A DNA stretch of 64,000 nt from Tetracladium setigerum (Eukaryota; Ascomycota; Leotiomycetes; Helotiales), in the NCBI GenBank assembly GCA_031472005.1, contig PZJY01000001.1:620001-684000 (forward strand), in the 5' to 3' direction. This document shows, piece after piece, positions 48,964 through 61,172 of this stretch; positions within the stretch are counted from its first letter, which is position 1; every line of letters begins with the position of its first letter. The notes under the pieces were generated by a model. That model did no database searches, was not told the origin of the DNA, and was given only the letters and a program-made list of their open reading frames with translations. Position numbers and translations under genes: made by a program.

Positions 48964-50743
48964 GGCAATTTCTTCTTTGTTGTTATTAAAAAAACGATAT
49001 TTAACTAGTGGGTTGTCTAGTTTCTCTTTTTGTCCTTTTTTTGTTCGATCATGGGAATTGGATTCGGGTGTTGGTGTATATTGATTTCCTGATTTTCTTT
49101 TTGAAAAATGTGCTCTGGTGGTATACCTAACTGGGATTTTTGGTAAAAATACATATGAAAAAGGTAGAGGGCACATATATGTAGGAATAAAAAAGAAGTT
49201 AGGCTTTTCCAATCAAACACATATCCATTCGAGAAGGTCCCTTTGAAATCATCAATCGTCACCCATTATCATCTGGAGCTCTTTACACTCTTCGCCGTCT
49301 TTTTGAGAAAACAGTCAAACATAACTTCGTAAACTCATCGAATGCATATCTGAGAACGAAAACCAGCTGAACGAATACACAGACAAACATCTAAGTCACC
49401 ACAATACCAAGAACATACCTTAGCTTCATAAACTCAACGTTCTCAAGCAAAACATCCTTAAGTTTTGTCCGGGCTCTCTCCTCCCTAACCCATACACTTT
49501 AGTTTTCCACTTGTATCCCCTTCTTCGCCATTTCACCATGTTCATTGTTCAGTATAATAACAAAAACCAAAAAATTGATAATTCGTCCTAGCAAGCTGTT
49601 CTGTCTTTCCATTCAGCGATTCAGAGGATTGCAACAAAGTTTGACGGAGAAAGTTGGTCTGGTGATGGGTTTTGTTTTGGGGGTATTCGATGTTCGGTGT
49701 TGTTTTCATATACATGTACTTTTCTAAGTTTTATATAAGTCGGCTTGTAGGAGGTTACCTATTCTCAATATAGTGAAAGATGGCAGCTCATATCTAGGTC
49801 CCTTTGTGTATGTATGGGCTTGGCGCTGCTGCTATCAGTTGAAAGGACAATTTCCTTCGATCAACAAAAATATATAGCAGGTAGATACGTAGACTAGAGA
49901 TGTGACTCTTAGAGGGTACTAATTGTGTTCAAAAATGGAATGTAGGTACATTGTAAGTAACCCCATCATACAGACTAGGTAAAGGTACTTATTCATTCCT
50001 CCACCACAATTTCACAAACTGGCGAACAATTTTTGAACATTTCAAGAACCCACCAAGAGAATTTTCAACTACCACCAAGCCAAACCCCTCAAGAAGATAT
50101 ATATCATATTCCCAACACAAAGTAATACACCAAGCATATCCCCTCAAGGAAGTTTTTTTCTTTTGGAAACTTTTGAGCTTTTTCCAAGTTCCGATTTTTC
50201 TCCGCTTCGCTTTGTTCTCATCGGCAGAATCGAAGGATGTGATGTATAAACACAACTTCACCGATGAACCAGCACATACGACCATAGACTGAAGAAACTA
50301 GGGCATCCCGTCCGCTCTGCCATACTCAAGCTTCTGATCGGTGGATTAGTAGTTGGGTGGGTGACCACCAGCGAATCCCCACTGTTGTATGTTCTTTCTT
50401 TTTTGTTCATTTTTTGGGTATTTAGAATTTTTGGTTCTGTGTATATTTTTTGGGGTGGGGTGGTGTTGAATGAACATCAAGCGAGAGGCGGAGCCGTCAC
50501 GGTCAAATGGATGGATACACGGATCCAATGGTACACTAAATTTGGAATGATTTGGTTCATTATTGTTATTCATTTTGTTATTGTTTTTTTTTTTCTGATT
50601 TTGTTATTACAGGCAAAAGAGGGGAGATTATCCACATCTTGTTTAGAAAGAAAGAAAAAAAGATCCTTCCCAAAACTCCGAGACTTTCAAAAAGTCCATG
50701 TCCATATTGACCATTCAGCCCTTACTACCTATACATGCCCACT
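48964..50743. other. Convergent 3' intergenic region
   Basis: 1.8 kb between the DUF3431 gene (plus) and the Bax-inhibitor family gene (minus). AT-rich, with only short open frames. A taggtaaaggtact motif lies near 49977. Nothing else seen. Confidence 0.45.
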
Positions 50744-51822
50744 CTACTTCTTACGTTGTTGCATCATCAAAATCTGTACCATCCTGATGAAAATGTTAAG
50801 GAAATCCAACTCCAAGCTGATGGACTCGTTGACTGGATCCTCAGGAATTAATCCTTGCTGAGCGAGTCTTGCGTGCATGAGAATCTTTTGGACATCATAG
50901 AGAGTGAAACCACCGAAGACTGCGAGACCACCGTAAAGCCAGATGTTCTCGGTGAAGGCGAGTGTGCGGACAGCGGTGGCGGGAAGAACCATTGGGGCGA
51001 AGCCGCTGACGGCAACGAGAGCTACACCTGCAAGAAGAGGTCCACCGAGGTAGAGATACTTCTCTTGCTTGCTGAAAGAAATGTTAGCAATGTCCCGGTG
51101 TAATGTAGGATTTTAAGAATGACTTACGCAGTGGCTCCGACGAAAGCGATAGATCCCATCATAGCGATGGTGTAGAGACCGGCACGGGCGATCAGAGCTG
51201 GAGGTGCCATGAACAGAAGAGGGGCGAGGAGGGCACCTTGAGTGGCGTTGAATGCGGTCCAGAAAGCATACTTCGGAATATAGTTGTCAGGGTTTGTCGC
51301 GCGCGTTGCCATCATAGTTCCGACGGACAATCCAAGACCACCGATCATTACGATCCAAGGGTTTGTTGCCATCATTCGGATCATGAATCCAGACTGGAAC
51401 ATCGCGCGGGCGGAAATTCCGATAATTCCAATTCCCAGACCCGTGTGTGCGAAGGTGCTGTTGAGATATGCTCTCTCAAATGCTGGCATTCCTCCGTCTT
51501 CTCGTGTCTCGCGGTTGAAGATCATGTTTGTGGCGATCATTGTGCCCGCAACCATAGCTCCTCCAACGGCAAGCTTCTGTAATAAGCTCGCATTCTGGTT
51601 GGCGACGACTGGCTGTTGGATATATGTCCTCGATTGCCTGAAGCCATTGCGCGCCTTTGTGATGATTGTGACGGGAGTGGTCGTCCTCGAGGAGAAGAAA
51701 TTGGCATTTGCCTTTGGAGCGCTGTGGAAAGTCCGGACTGGCGCAGCGGATTTGAGGAAGGATTTTGAAGCTGCACCGAGGGAAGCGGTGAGCCGGAATG
51801 GTTGTCGCATTGTGAAGGCCAT
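50744..51822 (-). CDS. Mitochondrial Bax inhibitor-1 family protein (GHITM-like)
   Basis: Two exons on the minus strand, 51822-51128 and 51071-50744 (1023 nt, 340 aa, GT-AG). The N-terminus (MAFTMRQPFRLTASLGAASKSFLK...VRTFHSAPK) is rich in Arg, Ser and Ala with few acidic residues, as in a mitochondrial targeting peptide. Seven to eight hydrophobic segments follow, ending in the BI-1 family signature LYDVQKILMHA and the acidic/hydrophobic tail ISLELDFLNIFIRMVQIL. Animal GHITM/MICS1 sits in the mitochondrial inner membrane and affects cristae structure, cytochrome c retention and cation/proton exchange. The same role here is inference from family and targeting signal. Confidence 0.9.
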
Positions 51823-54292
51823 GTTGTTGTTGAAGATGTTTGTGTGTGTGGAGGTCAGACAACTTCAGTGAAGAGGGAAGGAGAAGCCCTTTGTAGTTGA
51901 GGCGATGAAATGTCGACGTCGTTTCTCGGATTTAGTGACCAAATGCCTCCGGCTGGTTGGAAAGCTCCAGAAGCTGGAAACAAGCTTGGCCGATGATGCG
52001 TCAGCTTTGAAGGTCACGTGCGGGTGACTTCCTCGGTGTGTGGAACACTCTCCTCTTCCAAATATTGGAGGTACCGTTAGGTTGAGTTGACTGTCGCCCA
52101 ATTCTTCTTTCGCATCCAATTTGAATTTGACTATCATCTTATTTTCCAATTGCAATGAACGCGGCAAGATCAAGGGAATTCATCTAGTGACTGATTTTCT
52201 TTTTCTTATCAAATTCGCTTTCCCCGGCCGGCTCGCTCCAAACAGGACAGGAGGCAAAATTGAAGGCAAGTCCCGAGGCTATCTTAGGGGAGGGTCGAGC
52301 CAGAGCTAACATGAAAGTAGAATTCGAAAGACTACAAGACTAGGTATCAACGAATAGATCTAGCACATCACTTGCTACATTCTATAACACCAAGATTTGA
52401 TTGATGTCTTGTTAATTGCTGAGTACACCTGTGGAGTTTAGAAACCAAAGTTCGAGAGCGACAAAATGGCTCAGATGTATTTTGGACTTTCGATGAACTC
52501 GATCAGTTAGTACCTAGGTACTGTACCTGAGCTCTCTACTGTTCTACCTGCATACTGAGGTGAAAGATGCTCTCCGGACAACGACTTCTCGCCTTTTCAA
52601 ATATCAAGATCACCATGAGCAACTAGAGTTTTTGAATGGATTGTGCTCAGACCTTGCCTATCGAGTGTTTTCCGACTGCGACGTCGCGTTCAACAGAGGC
52701 CAGAACTTCCTTTTCGACATTCAAGAAACTCTTTCCACCACCATGCTTCTTTAGCTGCAAAGCCAAGTTCTTTCCTTATTATTGGCCCCCACAGTACCCA
52801 ACGGCTTTCACGTCATCACCGATACACGACATTTCTCCTCGTATCGAGTATAACTCCTTCGTCTAAATCGGTAACACACATCCCAACGTCAATCAATACC
52901 TCCTCAATACCATATCCAACTCCTTTCCACACGATAAGGAGGGAGGTTAGCAACAATGAATTATTGATACAGTAATCCAGCTGCTGCCTAAATGTGCGGC
53001 TTATATAGGAAAGCGGCCAGCCATGCTCTCAACAACATGCCCAAATGCCCAAATAGCCAAATAGCCGTTGCCCTCTCTCACAGACCTTCCAGATCTGTCC
53101 TAACGGCGCGCGCTCGTGGTTTCACACGAGACAACCACATTGCGGACAGGGTTGCTCGCTGTCGCCAATGACAGGGCTGAAGATCAGTGGGCTACCCCCC
53201 TCCCTTCCAGAAGGCCGATAGAAGAAGCCAATCTCCAGCTCCGTCGTAAGCGAGCCCGAGAGAAGCTGTTACAGGCCTCTTAGGCGAGCTTCGGTGCTTG
53301 TGGTGGAAGAAATAGAAGCTGGGTATGGGCGCACAGAGCCTGTAGATGGTGGGAGGAGATGGAGGGGGTGTGGTGGTGCCAGGTAAGGGGGCAAAATTGG
53401 GAAGGTAAAAGAAAAAAAAAAGGAATCACGGCTGAACATGTTAGTGAGGCGTGATTGATTGATTGATTGCATCGATGACAGAGGACAAGTATATCCTCAT
53501 GTTGGTCTCTGGCTGCCTCACTGCTGTTCCCCATAGCTTGTCTGTGTTTGGTGAGCTCGCAGCTGAAACCTCTGGCCATTTGGGAACGTCATCATACCTA
53601 GCGCCCTCTCGTCCCGCAGAAAGCTCACAATTGAAGCGAAAGGCCAAGTCCCGTTCTGCTTCACATCTTCCCTGAACTTTACACTTTTACCCAGGAGCGC
53701 CCCGTGCAGAATCTATCTATTCGTTCGTTCATTCCTTCGTTCTATCATTCTGTTCTGTTCTTCGCCATCGCTGTCTTCCTCAAGGAGAGAGAGCGTCTGC
53801 ACATCTGGAGAGGTCTTTCCCAAACACAGCTGGAGCGTGTGAGACTTTGGGTCGCCAGAATTACCCCACCGCCGCCACGAAAAGTAGGTGCTGCCCTCTA
53901 ACCACCCACCGTGGAGCTTCAGGATGAAAGAGTCCCCGCAACCGATCACGAATAACAAGGAGCTGACCATCAATTCACACAGACCCGTCACGCTCGGTGC
54001 TCAGAACACGTTGAGAACCTGCAGGACAAAGATCCGCTTGACTTCCTACGCTCCTGGACAGAATATCAAACGGCTTGTGCCAGTCCCAATCGCGAATCCT
54101 CAAACATAACCCATACCCCACCCCAGAGGAAAGCCAACTTCGAAGCTCTCCAGCTCTTCCAAAACCACAAATTTTGTTGCGCAGTCCTGGCTATATCTCT
54201 GGCACGACGGCCACTCGGCCGTGAAGTACACCCAACATACCTTGGAGGACACAGAGGAGGGGCAAATATAGGACAAACGCCGCAGAGGCAAG
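51823..54292. other. Divergent intergenic region, no gene supported
   Basis: About 2.5 kb. Open frames such as 52643-52975 and 53463-53675 (plus) lack domains. A tagtacctaggtactgtacctg cluster lies at 52508-52529. The gattgattgattgattgc repeat near 53452 is short. The part after about 53950 may be 5' leader of the next gene. Confidence 0.4.
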
Positions 54293-57140
54293 ATGAGACG
54301 TCGAGGGGCGACTCCCTATAGGGGAAATGGAGCCCCCATTCCCGACTCACTCTCCCTGATCAGATCGTTCAATATCGAAACCAACCCTACCCGTCCAGTC
54401 CGTCCCTCTCCTCTGACAGCCTCGACCCTTCCCGATATGCCACTTGACTTGGTTGACCGCATACGATCCTTTCCACTCTTCCTCTCGGCTCCCGATTCAT
54501 TTCTGGCTGCCATCGGCAAGCACCTGCGGCCTCAAGTACACTCGCCACACGATCACATATTGACCGAAGGAGACGATGCAAAGGCCATGTACTGGCTGGT
54601 TCGAGGTGCAGTGGCAGTAACCTCCCGAGATGGCGAAGCGACGTACGCCGAACTTCGGCCAGGAGCTTTCTTTGGAGAGATTGGAATCCTCATGGATGTA
54701 CCGCGGACTGCCACGATCATAGCTCGAACCAAGTGTTTGCTGGTGGTGCTGAAGAAGGAAGATTTGAGAACCGAGCTCCCCAATTTCCCGGACATGGAAC
54801 AAGCCATAATGGAAGAAGCACAAGAGAGATTGACAATTCTGAACAAGAAGCGAAAGGAGGGTGGATTTGGCCCAAAGGGTGTCTCAACTTCCCTTCCTTC
54901 GCGAAGTGGAAAGCTGGCACGTGAAGCCGCACCTGGACAAGTCTCGACGGGAGATGTGGGTGCCTTTGAGAGAGGAGTCGTAGTCAATACGAAGAAGAGG
55001 AAGTCACCTAGTCCCCAAGTCATTGAAGACCCTTCAGGTGGCAGCGCTCTTGGGAGTGGCTTGGTCAATGTCAGGAAGACGCTCAAAGACCTCCCGCTCT
55101 TTTCGACCCTGCCTCCAGATATTCTGCATTTCTTGGGCTTGAGTGCTCTTCCGAAGACATATCCGCCGTTTCAAGACATCATTCTACAAGGCTCGCCTGG
55201 AAATGAAATATACTTCATTGTAAGAGGCGAAGCTGAAGTGATCCACGAGTCTGCAGATGGTCAATTGTTTGGACAGACAGTAACGGGATCGTATATCCGG
55301 CCACGACTAAAGCAGGGTCAATATTTCGGGGAAGTCGCAAGCTTGGCGCTGGCACCCCGACGAACGGCAACAGTTCGTGCGATCACAACTGTTGAATGTT
55401 TGATGATCAGCGGAGAGGTTCTTGAAGAGCTCTGGAGACGTTGCTCCCCTGACATCAGACGTCAAGTTGAAGAAACCGCCAAAACTCGCATTGGACAAGC
55501 AGATGAAAATGATGTTATCATGACAGATTCTGACTCGCCCTCGATTACTGACTTGAATCTAACCGACCGACCCAAACTCCCTGGTCGTAACCTTCCCCAA
55601 GTTACATTTACTCCTTCGAAACCTGCAAGTCCTCATAAACCCAGTCGCATAGAGGACAAAGAAATCATGGAGCCTACGGACCCTGATCCATTTCTCAGTG
55701 TTGATATGGATAACATGAGAACTCGATCGGCACGGCGAGGTTCCTGGGCACCACCACCTCCCGAGACTCCACCGCCAGAGGAGCACACTAACGGACCAAA
55801 GACAAGATCAAAATCGAATACTCCAACCCGTCAAAAGTCACCCATTCTATCACTCCTCCAGACTCCTCCTTTCGACCCAAAAGGCCTAAGATCGTCCAAC
55901 GAAAGCCCAGCCAATTCAACAGAGGCATCCTTCCGGACAACCTGTTGATTTGTATATTCTCTTTCCTTGACATCTACCAGCTTATGAGGCTCCGGTCAGT
56001 CTCTTTGCATTGGTCTAAACTTCTGAGTACATCGCCCAAAGTCTGTCGGTATTTGGACCTCTCTAGCTACAATCGCAGAGTTACAAACAAAGCACTTGTT
56101 GATTTCATTTGTCCCTTTGTTGGCAAGCGAGCCGCCACAATCGATTTGAGTAATTGTTTCCACATAACGGACGAAGGATTTAATGCGCTTTCACAACAAT
56201 GCGGCGTCGATATCCGTTGTTGGAAAATGAAAAGTGTGTGGGATATCTCCGCTAATGCTGTCCTTGAGATGGCCAATAACGCAAAGCAACTAGAAGAGAT
56301 TGATCTTTCCAATTGCCGCAAAGTCAGCGACAATCTTCTGGCCCGAATTGTGGGCTGGGTAGTCACAGAGCCAAACTCAGCACAAGCAAACCGTATGAAG
56401 CAATCGCAGCAACCAAATCCGAATGTCCCACCCGTCGGTACTGTTGTTGGCTGTCCCAAACTCAAGCGACTGACGTTAAGCTATTGCAAACATGTGACGG
56501 ATCGCTCCATGGCTCATCTGGCTGTTCATGCCCACAACAGATTGGAAAGTATCGATCTGACCCGATGTACCACAATCACAGATGGTGGTTTTCAACATTG
56601 GAGCATTTACAAATTCGCCCGATTGGAGAGACTCGTCTTGGCTGATTGCACCTATTTGACGGACAATGCAATTGTATATCTTACCAACGCTGCCAAGGGA
56701 CTCAAAGAATTGGACTTGGTACGTTCTTTATTCTTTCCTTCTTTTCCGTATATTCGAGCTAATCGAATAAATAGTCATTCTGCTGCGCCCTCTCGGACAC
56801 AGCAACAGAAGTCCTCTCCCTCGGCTGTCCCAAACTAACCTCCCTCCGCCTTTCCTTCTGTGGCTCGGCAGTATCCGATTCCTCCCTCCGCTCCATCGGC
56901 TTGCACCTTCTCGAGCTCAGAGAACTCTCTGTTCGTGGCTGTGTTCGTGTGACCGGTGTTGGGGTCGAAGCTATAGTGGAAGGCTGCACAAAACTGGAGA
57001 TGTTCGATGTAAGCCAGTGTAAAAATCTGCAGAAGTGGCTAGATTCGGGTGGAGAGGATAGGAGCAGGAGGATTTATGGGAGGAAGCAGCTAAGGTTTGA
57101 GACGAAGAAGGGGAGTGGGAAGGATGGGTGTTTGAGGTGA
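54293..57140 (+). CDS. Two cyclic-nucleotide-binding domains + F-box + LRR protein, one-base frame break
   Basis: Exons 54293-56718 and 56775-57140. Two cNMP-binding domains lie at residues about 57-190 and 265-400; both phosphate-binding cassettes are well kept (FGEIGILMDVPRTAT and FGEVASLALAPRRTAT, with the Glu and Arg that contact cyclic phosphate). A disordered linker with TRSARR and PPPPETPPPEE leads to an F-box (ILPDNLLICIFSFLDIYQLMRL) and a run of Cys-containing LRRs (IDLSNCFHITDEGF, LTLSYCKHVTDRSM, LVLADCTYLTDNAI) like AMN1/GRR1. The frame breaks in cccaaaa at 55876-55882; one added base gives PKRPKIVQRKPSQFNRG and a model of 931 codons. As written it stops at 55946-55948, before the F-box. 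F-box/LRR proteins are substrate receptors of SCF ubiquitin ligases; control by cAMP or cGMP is inference. Confidence 0.88.
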
Positions 57141-58171
57141 TATATCTATCTTCTACGGGAGCTTGAAGAACATTTTTGAGGTGTGGTGGAGATATGTTTG
57201 GATTTTGCTTTAGTAAGGAAGGTATCTATCTATTTGGATCTGTCTTAAGCTGGCTTGGGCTGAGGGGATTGGATTTTGCATTTGGTCCTTATTTTTTAGA
57301 TGATGAACATTTTATGATTGTGTAGCATGGAATCATTTGGGGGCTTAGGGGGAGGGAGGCTGCTCTTATCTTATTAGATATGAATAGGTGGATACGTCTT
57401 TTTTTGGGAGATGGGGGATATGGATCATAGCACATACCTTTAACCTACCTGACATTTTTTCATGACGATGTTTTTATGAAAATGAAATATGGGATATGAG
57501 TGAAAGATGTATGAATGTGTGAATAAAAACGGACATGAATGAATAGTTTAAAGAGTACGAAAGATGAGCATATTTTGGGATTCCAAGGGCTGTTGTAAAA
57601 TTACTGCAACAAAGACAAGGACGTAGAAAAGTTCTTTTTCGATATTGGCTGTTGAAAAATCAGTTTGTTTGTTTTGTATCAGAGTCGGGTGATTTGTTGA
57701 AGGTTTGAAAGGGTGTTAGATTTCTGTGCGATTATGATTGTTTGTGTCAAGTCTGAAAGATGTACTGTACTGTATGATCTTACAATTTGATGACCTGGAT
57801 TTCGCGATACTTGTTCGCGATGATTGTATCGCAAATTTATCTTACCTTACCTTAGCTCAACTTTCGATTCTTCTATATTATAACGAAAAGAGAAAAGAAG
57901 ACGACTAGGATAGAATAACAGGAAACTGCCTTAGTTACAAATAAAAAGTGCTCTGCCTCCACGGCAATGGCGCTCGGAGAGCAGCTAGCGAAACATCACT
58001 GATCCACCACACCAGATCTGTCAGCCTTGCTTAGTCATCAACAAGGAATCTTCATTCCCCGAAATTTGGACGCCTTCCCGCCGCAACTCTCTCTTCATTC
58101 TCAGCCGAACTACAAGAACAAAGAAAAAAATCGACCCTACATATTTCGAAGGCTACATTTCTACCAAAAAC
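57141..58171. other. Intergenic, tandem spacer
   Basis: About 1 kb between the F-box gene and cactin, AT-rich, with no open frame worth calling. A short direct repeat taccttaccttagct lies near 57842. Confidence 0.45.
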
Positions 58172-60005
58172 ATGAATCCAGCCAGAAGAGCAATGATTGA
58201 GGGGCGTGATTCGCCCTCTCGCGACATAATCACCGCTCCCCGACGAGACCAAAATCGCATCTCCAAGTCCTCACGACCAGACTCCTCCTCCTCCAGCCGA
58301 CCTCAAGACACACGCCGCCCACCACGCACCAACAACTCCAGTCTCGAAGACGAGCAAACGCGCAAATGGGTCGCAGGAGAAGACAGCTTCGTGCTCAAAC
58401 AAGCCAAAAAGAAAGCCGACATACGCGTGCGCGAAGGCCGCGCCAAACCAATCGACTGGCTGGCCGTCATCCTACGTGTGATAGATCCCGATCGCGATCT
58501 GCTGGATGAGGACGAGGAGGAGGTGAAGGTCGATGTGGTGGATCCGGAAGGTGTGTTTGAGGGTTTGGATGATGCCCAGTTGGGAGAGTTGGAAACTGAT
58601 ATCAAGGCGTATGTTGCGTTGGAGACGAGTCGGCAGAATGTGGATTATTGGAAGACGATGGAGATTATTTGTAAGGATCGCAGACAGAAGTTGAAGCCGA
58701 TGGATCGGGAGGGGAGGGCGGTTAGCTCTGTGGCCTCGGATGTGGATAAGTTGTTGGGGCCGAAGACGTATGAGCAGTTGGAGGCACTGGAGAAGCAGAT
58801 TCGCGCAAAGTTACGGTCGAATGAACCTATCGATTTCGATTACTGGGAGCAGCTTCTGAGGAGCTTGTTGATTTGGAAGGCTAAGGCAAAGCTTAAGAAG
58901 GTCTATCAGTCTGTTCTCGACAGCCGACTTGAGAATCTGCGCAAGGAACAGCAAGAGCATGCCTTGGAGGTGCGTGTGAGAATGCAGGAGTTGTTGTCCG
59001 GTCCTGCAGAGGTTCTCGAGGAAGGCGCCGAAACACCTGTTCCAGATGTCTCACAGGGTACCCGACGACAGCTGCCTTTCGAATACTCCCAGAAGTACGA
59101 TCCCGAACCCCTTCTCAAGCTTCATTCGGAAGACAAAGCGAACGAAGTCATTGATGAGTCTAAATTCCTTGAAAAGGTGGTTGCTGAGCGGCGCCGTATT
59201 TTGAAGATGGGATATGTTCCCTCCAGGCAAATTGCGAACGAAAAGGTAACGGCCAGCGCATCAAACAAATCTTCCTACACAAACCCCATTGGGACTGCTC
59301 CTCCCGGTACCCAACGCTTTTCGACGGCCATTGGTGAGGATTTCTCCCAGGCTACAAAGGCACTTTATGAACGTGAAGTTGCTCGTGGCATTGAGGAGAA
59401 CGAGGAGATTTTCACTGCCGAAGAGTCTGTCACCACCGTCTCAACATCGCAATGGGCGGACAAGCATCGGCCAAGAAAGCCGCGCTATTTCAACCGTGTA
59501 CAGATGGGCTATGAGTGGAACAAGTACAACCAAACCCATTACGATCATGATAACCCGCCTCCCAAGGTTGTACAGGGCTACAAGTTCAACATCTTCTACC
59601 CAGATCTGATCGACAAGGCCAAAGCCCCTACCTTTAAGATTACCCGAGAGCATGGACGAAAGCGTGGTGAGTCCTTCGCTCCGGCCGGAGAGGAGGATAC
59701 TTGTCTCCTAAGGTTCATTGCAGGTGCCCCTTATGAGGATATTGCGTTTCGCATCGTGGATAGGGAATGGGATTATAGCGCGAAACGCGATCGTGGCTTT
59801 CGAAGCAGCTTTGACAAGGTAGGGTTAACCCTTGGGGTGAACCCATCAGTGAAACCACTGCAAACCCTTTCAATTGAAGTGTTTAGCTAACAGTTGTGTA
59901 GGGTATCCTCCAATTACATTTTCAGTACAAAAAGGTGAGCCAAAACAAAAGTCTATTCCTTGAAACTCTACTGATATGTCAAATTAGATCTACTACCGGA
60001 AGTGA
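58172..60005 (+). CDS. Cactin (splicing-associated protein)
   Basis: Three exons: 58172-59818, 59902-59934, 59988-60005 (1698 nt, 565 aa, GT-AG, phases agree). The N-terminus is Arg/Ser-rich and charged. The mid-domain (DEQTRKWVAGEDSFVLKQ, AKPIDWLAVILRVID, WEQLLRSLLIWKAKAKLKK) and the C-terminal CactinC domain (WADKHRPRKPRYFNRVQMGYEWNKYNQTHYD split, PPPKVVQGYKFNIFYPDL, YEDIAFRIVDREWDYS) are clear. The last two exons are tiny (33 and 18 nt) and complete the hallmark ending GFRSSFDK-GILQLHFQYKK-IYYRK. Cactin is a nuclear protein that associates with the spliceosome; fission yeast Cay1 is also needed for telomere-related gene splicing. Length is near that of other fungal cactins. Confidence 0.95.
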
Positions 60006-61172
60006 TCCTACTCAGCTTTGGTGGAAACGGAGGATGCATTCTTTTGAGATGGGAAGTAGCGTACCGTTAGCTGTCACATAAAGCGTTACTCACTAAACTC
60101 GTCTGCCAGACTCTCCACGTGGAAATGCTACACAAATACCTAATGTGTAACTCAGGCTCGTACCCCAATGTGATTCCAGGCGTCAGAGACGTCCCGTTGG
60201 TCGGCCGGGGAAGTCGGTAGCCATGAAAGGTGCTGCAGAGAAAGCCCTAAAAGGTAAGAACTGGTATTTCGATCAGATATGGAGAAGTTTCAAAACGCTC
60301 GAGCTTCCGATTACACTGAACTCCCTGGAAATATAGAACTTTGCAGCCACGAAGATTGCAGGGGCGTGCACTTTTGTGTAGCCCAACTCGCGGGGTCTAT
60401 CTCAAGTGCGTGGATACCTACGGTTTTAACTTCAAATTCATGAGTTGGGCTTTCAACCACACACCGGTATTTGCACTCTCCCCACGTCCAATTGATATCT
60501 TGTATCTATTATCATCTCTGCGCTCTCCGCGGGTAGTTGACAGATGACAATACTTCTACCGCCATTCTGGAAGCAGATTTGCAGCCCGCCGATCAGCCAT
60601 CCACTTAGATCCCCGCCCATTGTGCACAAAACTAAGCCTGCCTCAAGGCTTGCCGTGGAACATTTTGTCTTTCTGAATTGTCTTCTCTCTGCTGATAATG
60701 TATGGGCCTTTGGGGGGCATGATGCAGCCGGCCGATTATGTTGTTTTGTGCCACGACATGGGGCGACTGCGCTTGTTTCTGTAGGCTCTTGTGCAACCTG
60801 CTAGTCAGAAGCACCAGCGATTGCTATCAGATCTCCTGTATGTATCTTGTGCACTTTTGTGAGGCCTTCTATCATGTTCCTTTCCGTACAAACGAGGCAT
60901 GTCACACAACTCTTTTAGCTTGTCCCTCATGCGCTGGCATGCTTGCCAACTTGCATGCACTTCCATTATGACCCTCTCCGGTTAGGAGGTAGGTCAAGCT
61001 TCTTTTTTGTTGGTTATCTGGGTATGATTCCCTTTGCTATCCCTTGCGAAATCTCCGAGTTTTCGTCATACTTTGTAATACAATAACTGGCAATTCATTC
61101 TTTTCAGAAGGCAACACTTCATCTTAGCCACGACAATTGGAAACGGAGTCTACTTTCAATCAGTAGCCGACT
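60006..61172. other. Intergenic upstream of the forkhead gene
   Basis: Tandem spacer of about 1.2 kb with no open frame of note; probably the promoter and long 5' leader of the forkhead factor. Nothing else recognised. Confidence 0.45.

Noticed and set aside
51284..51871. 195-codon plus-strand open frame
   Set aside because: It is the antisense shadow of the mitochondrial Bax-inhibitor family gene.
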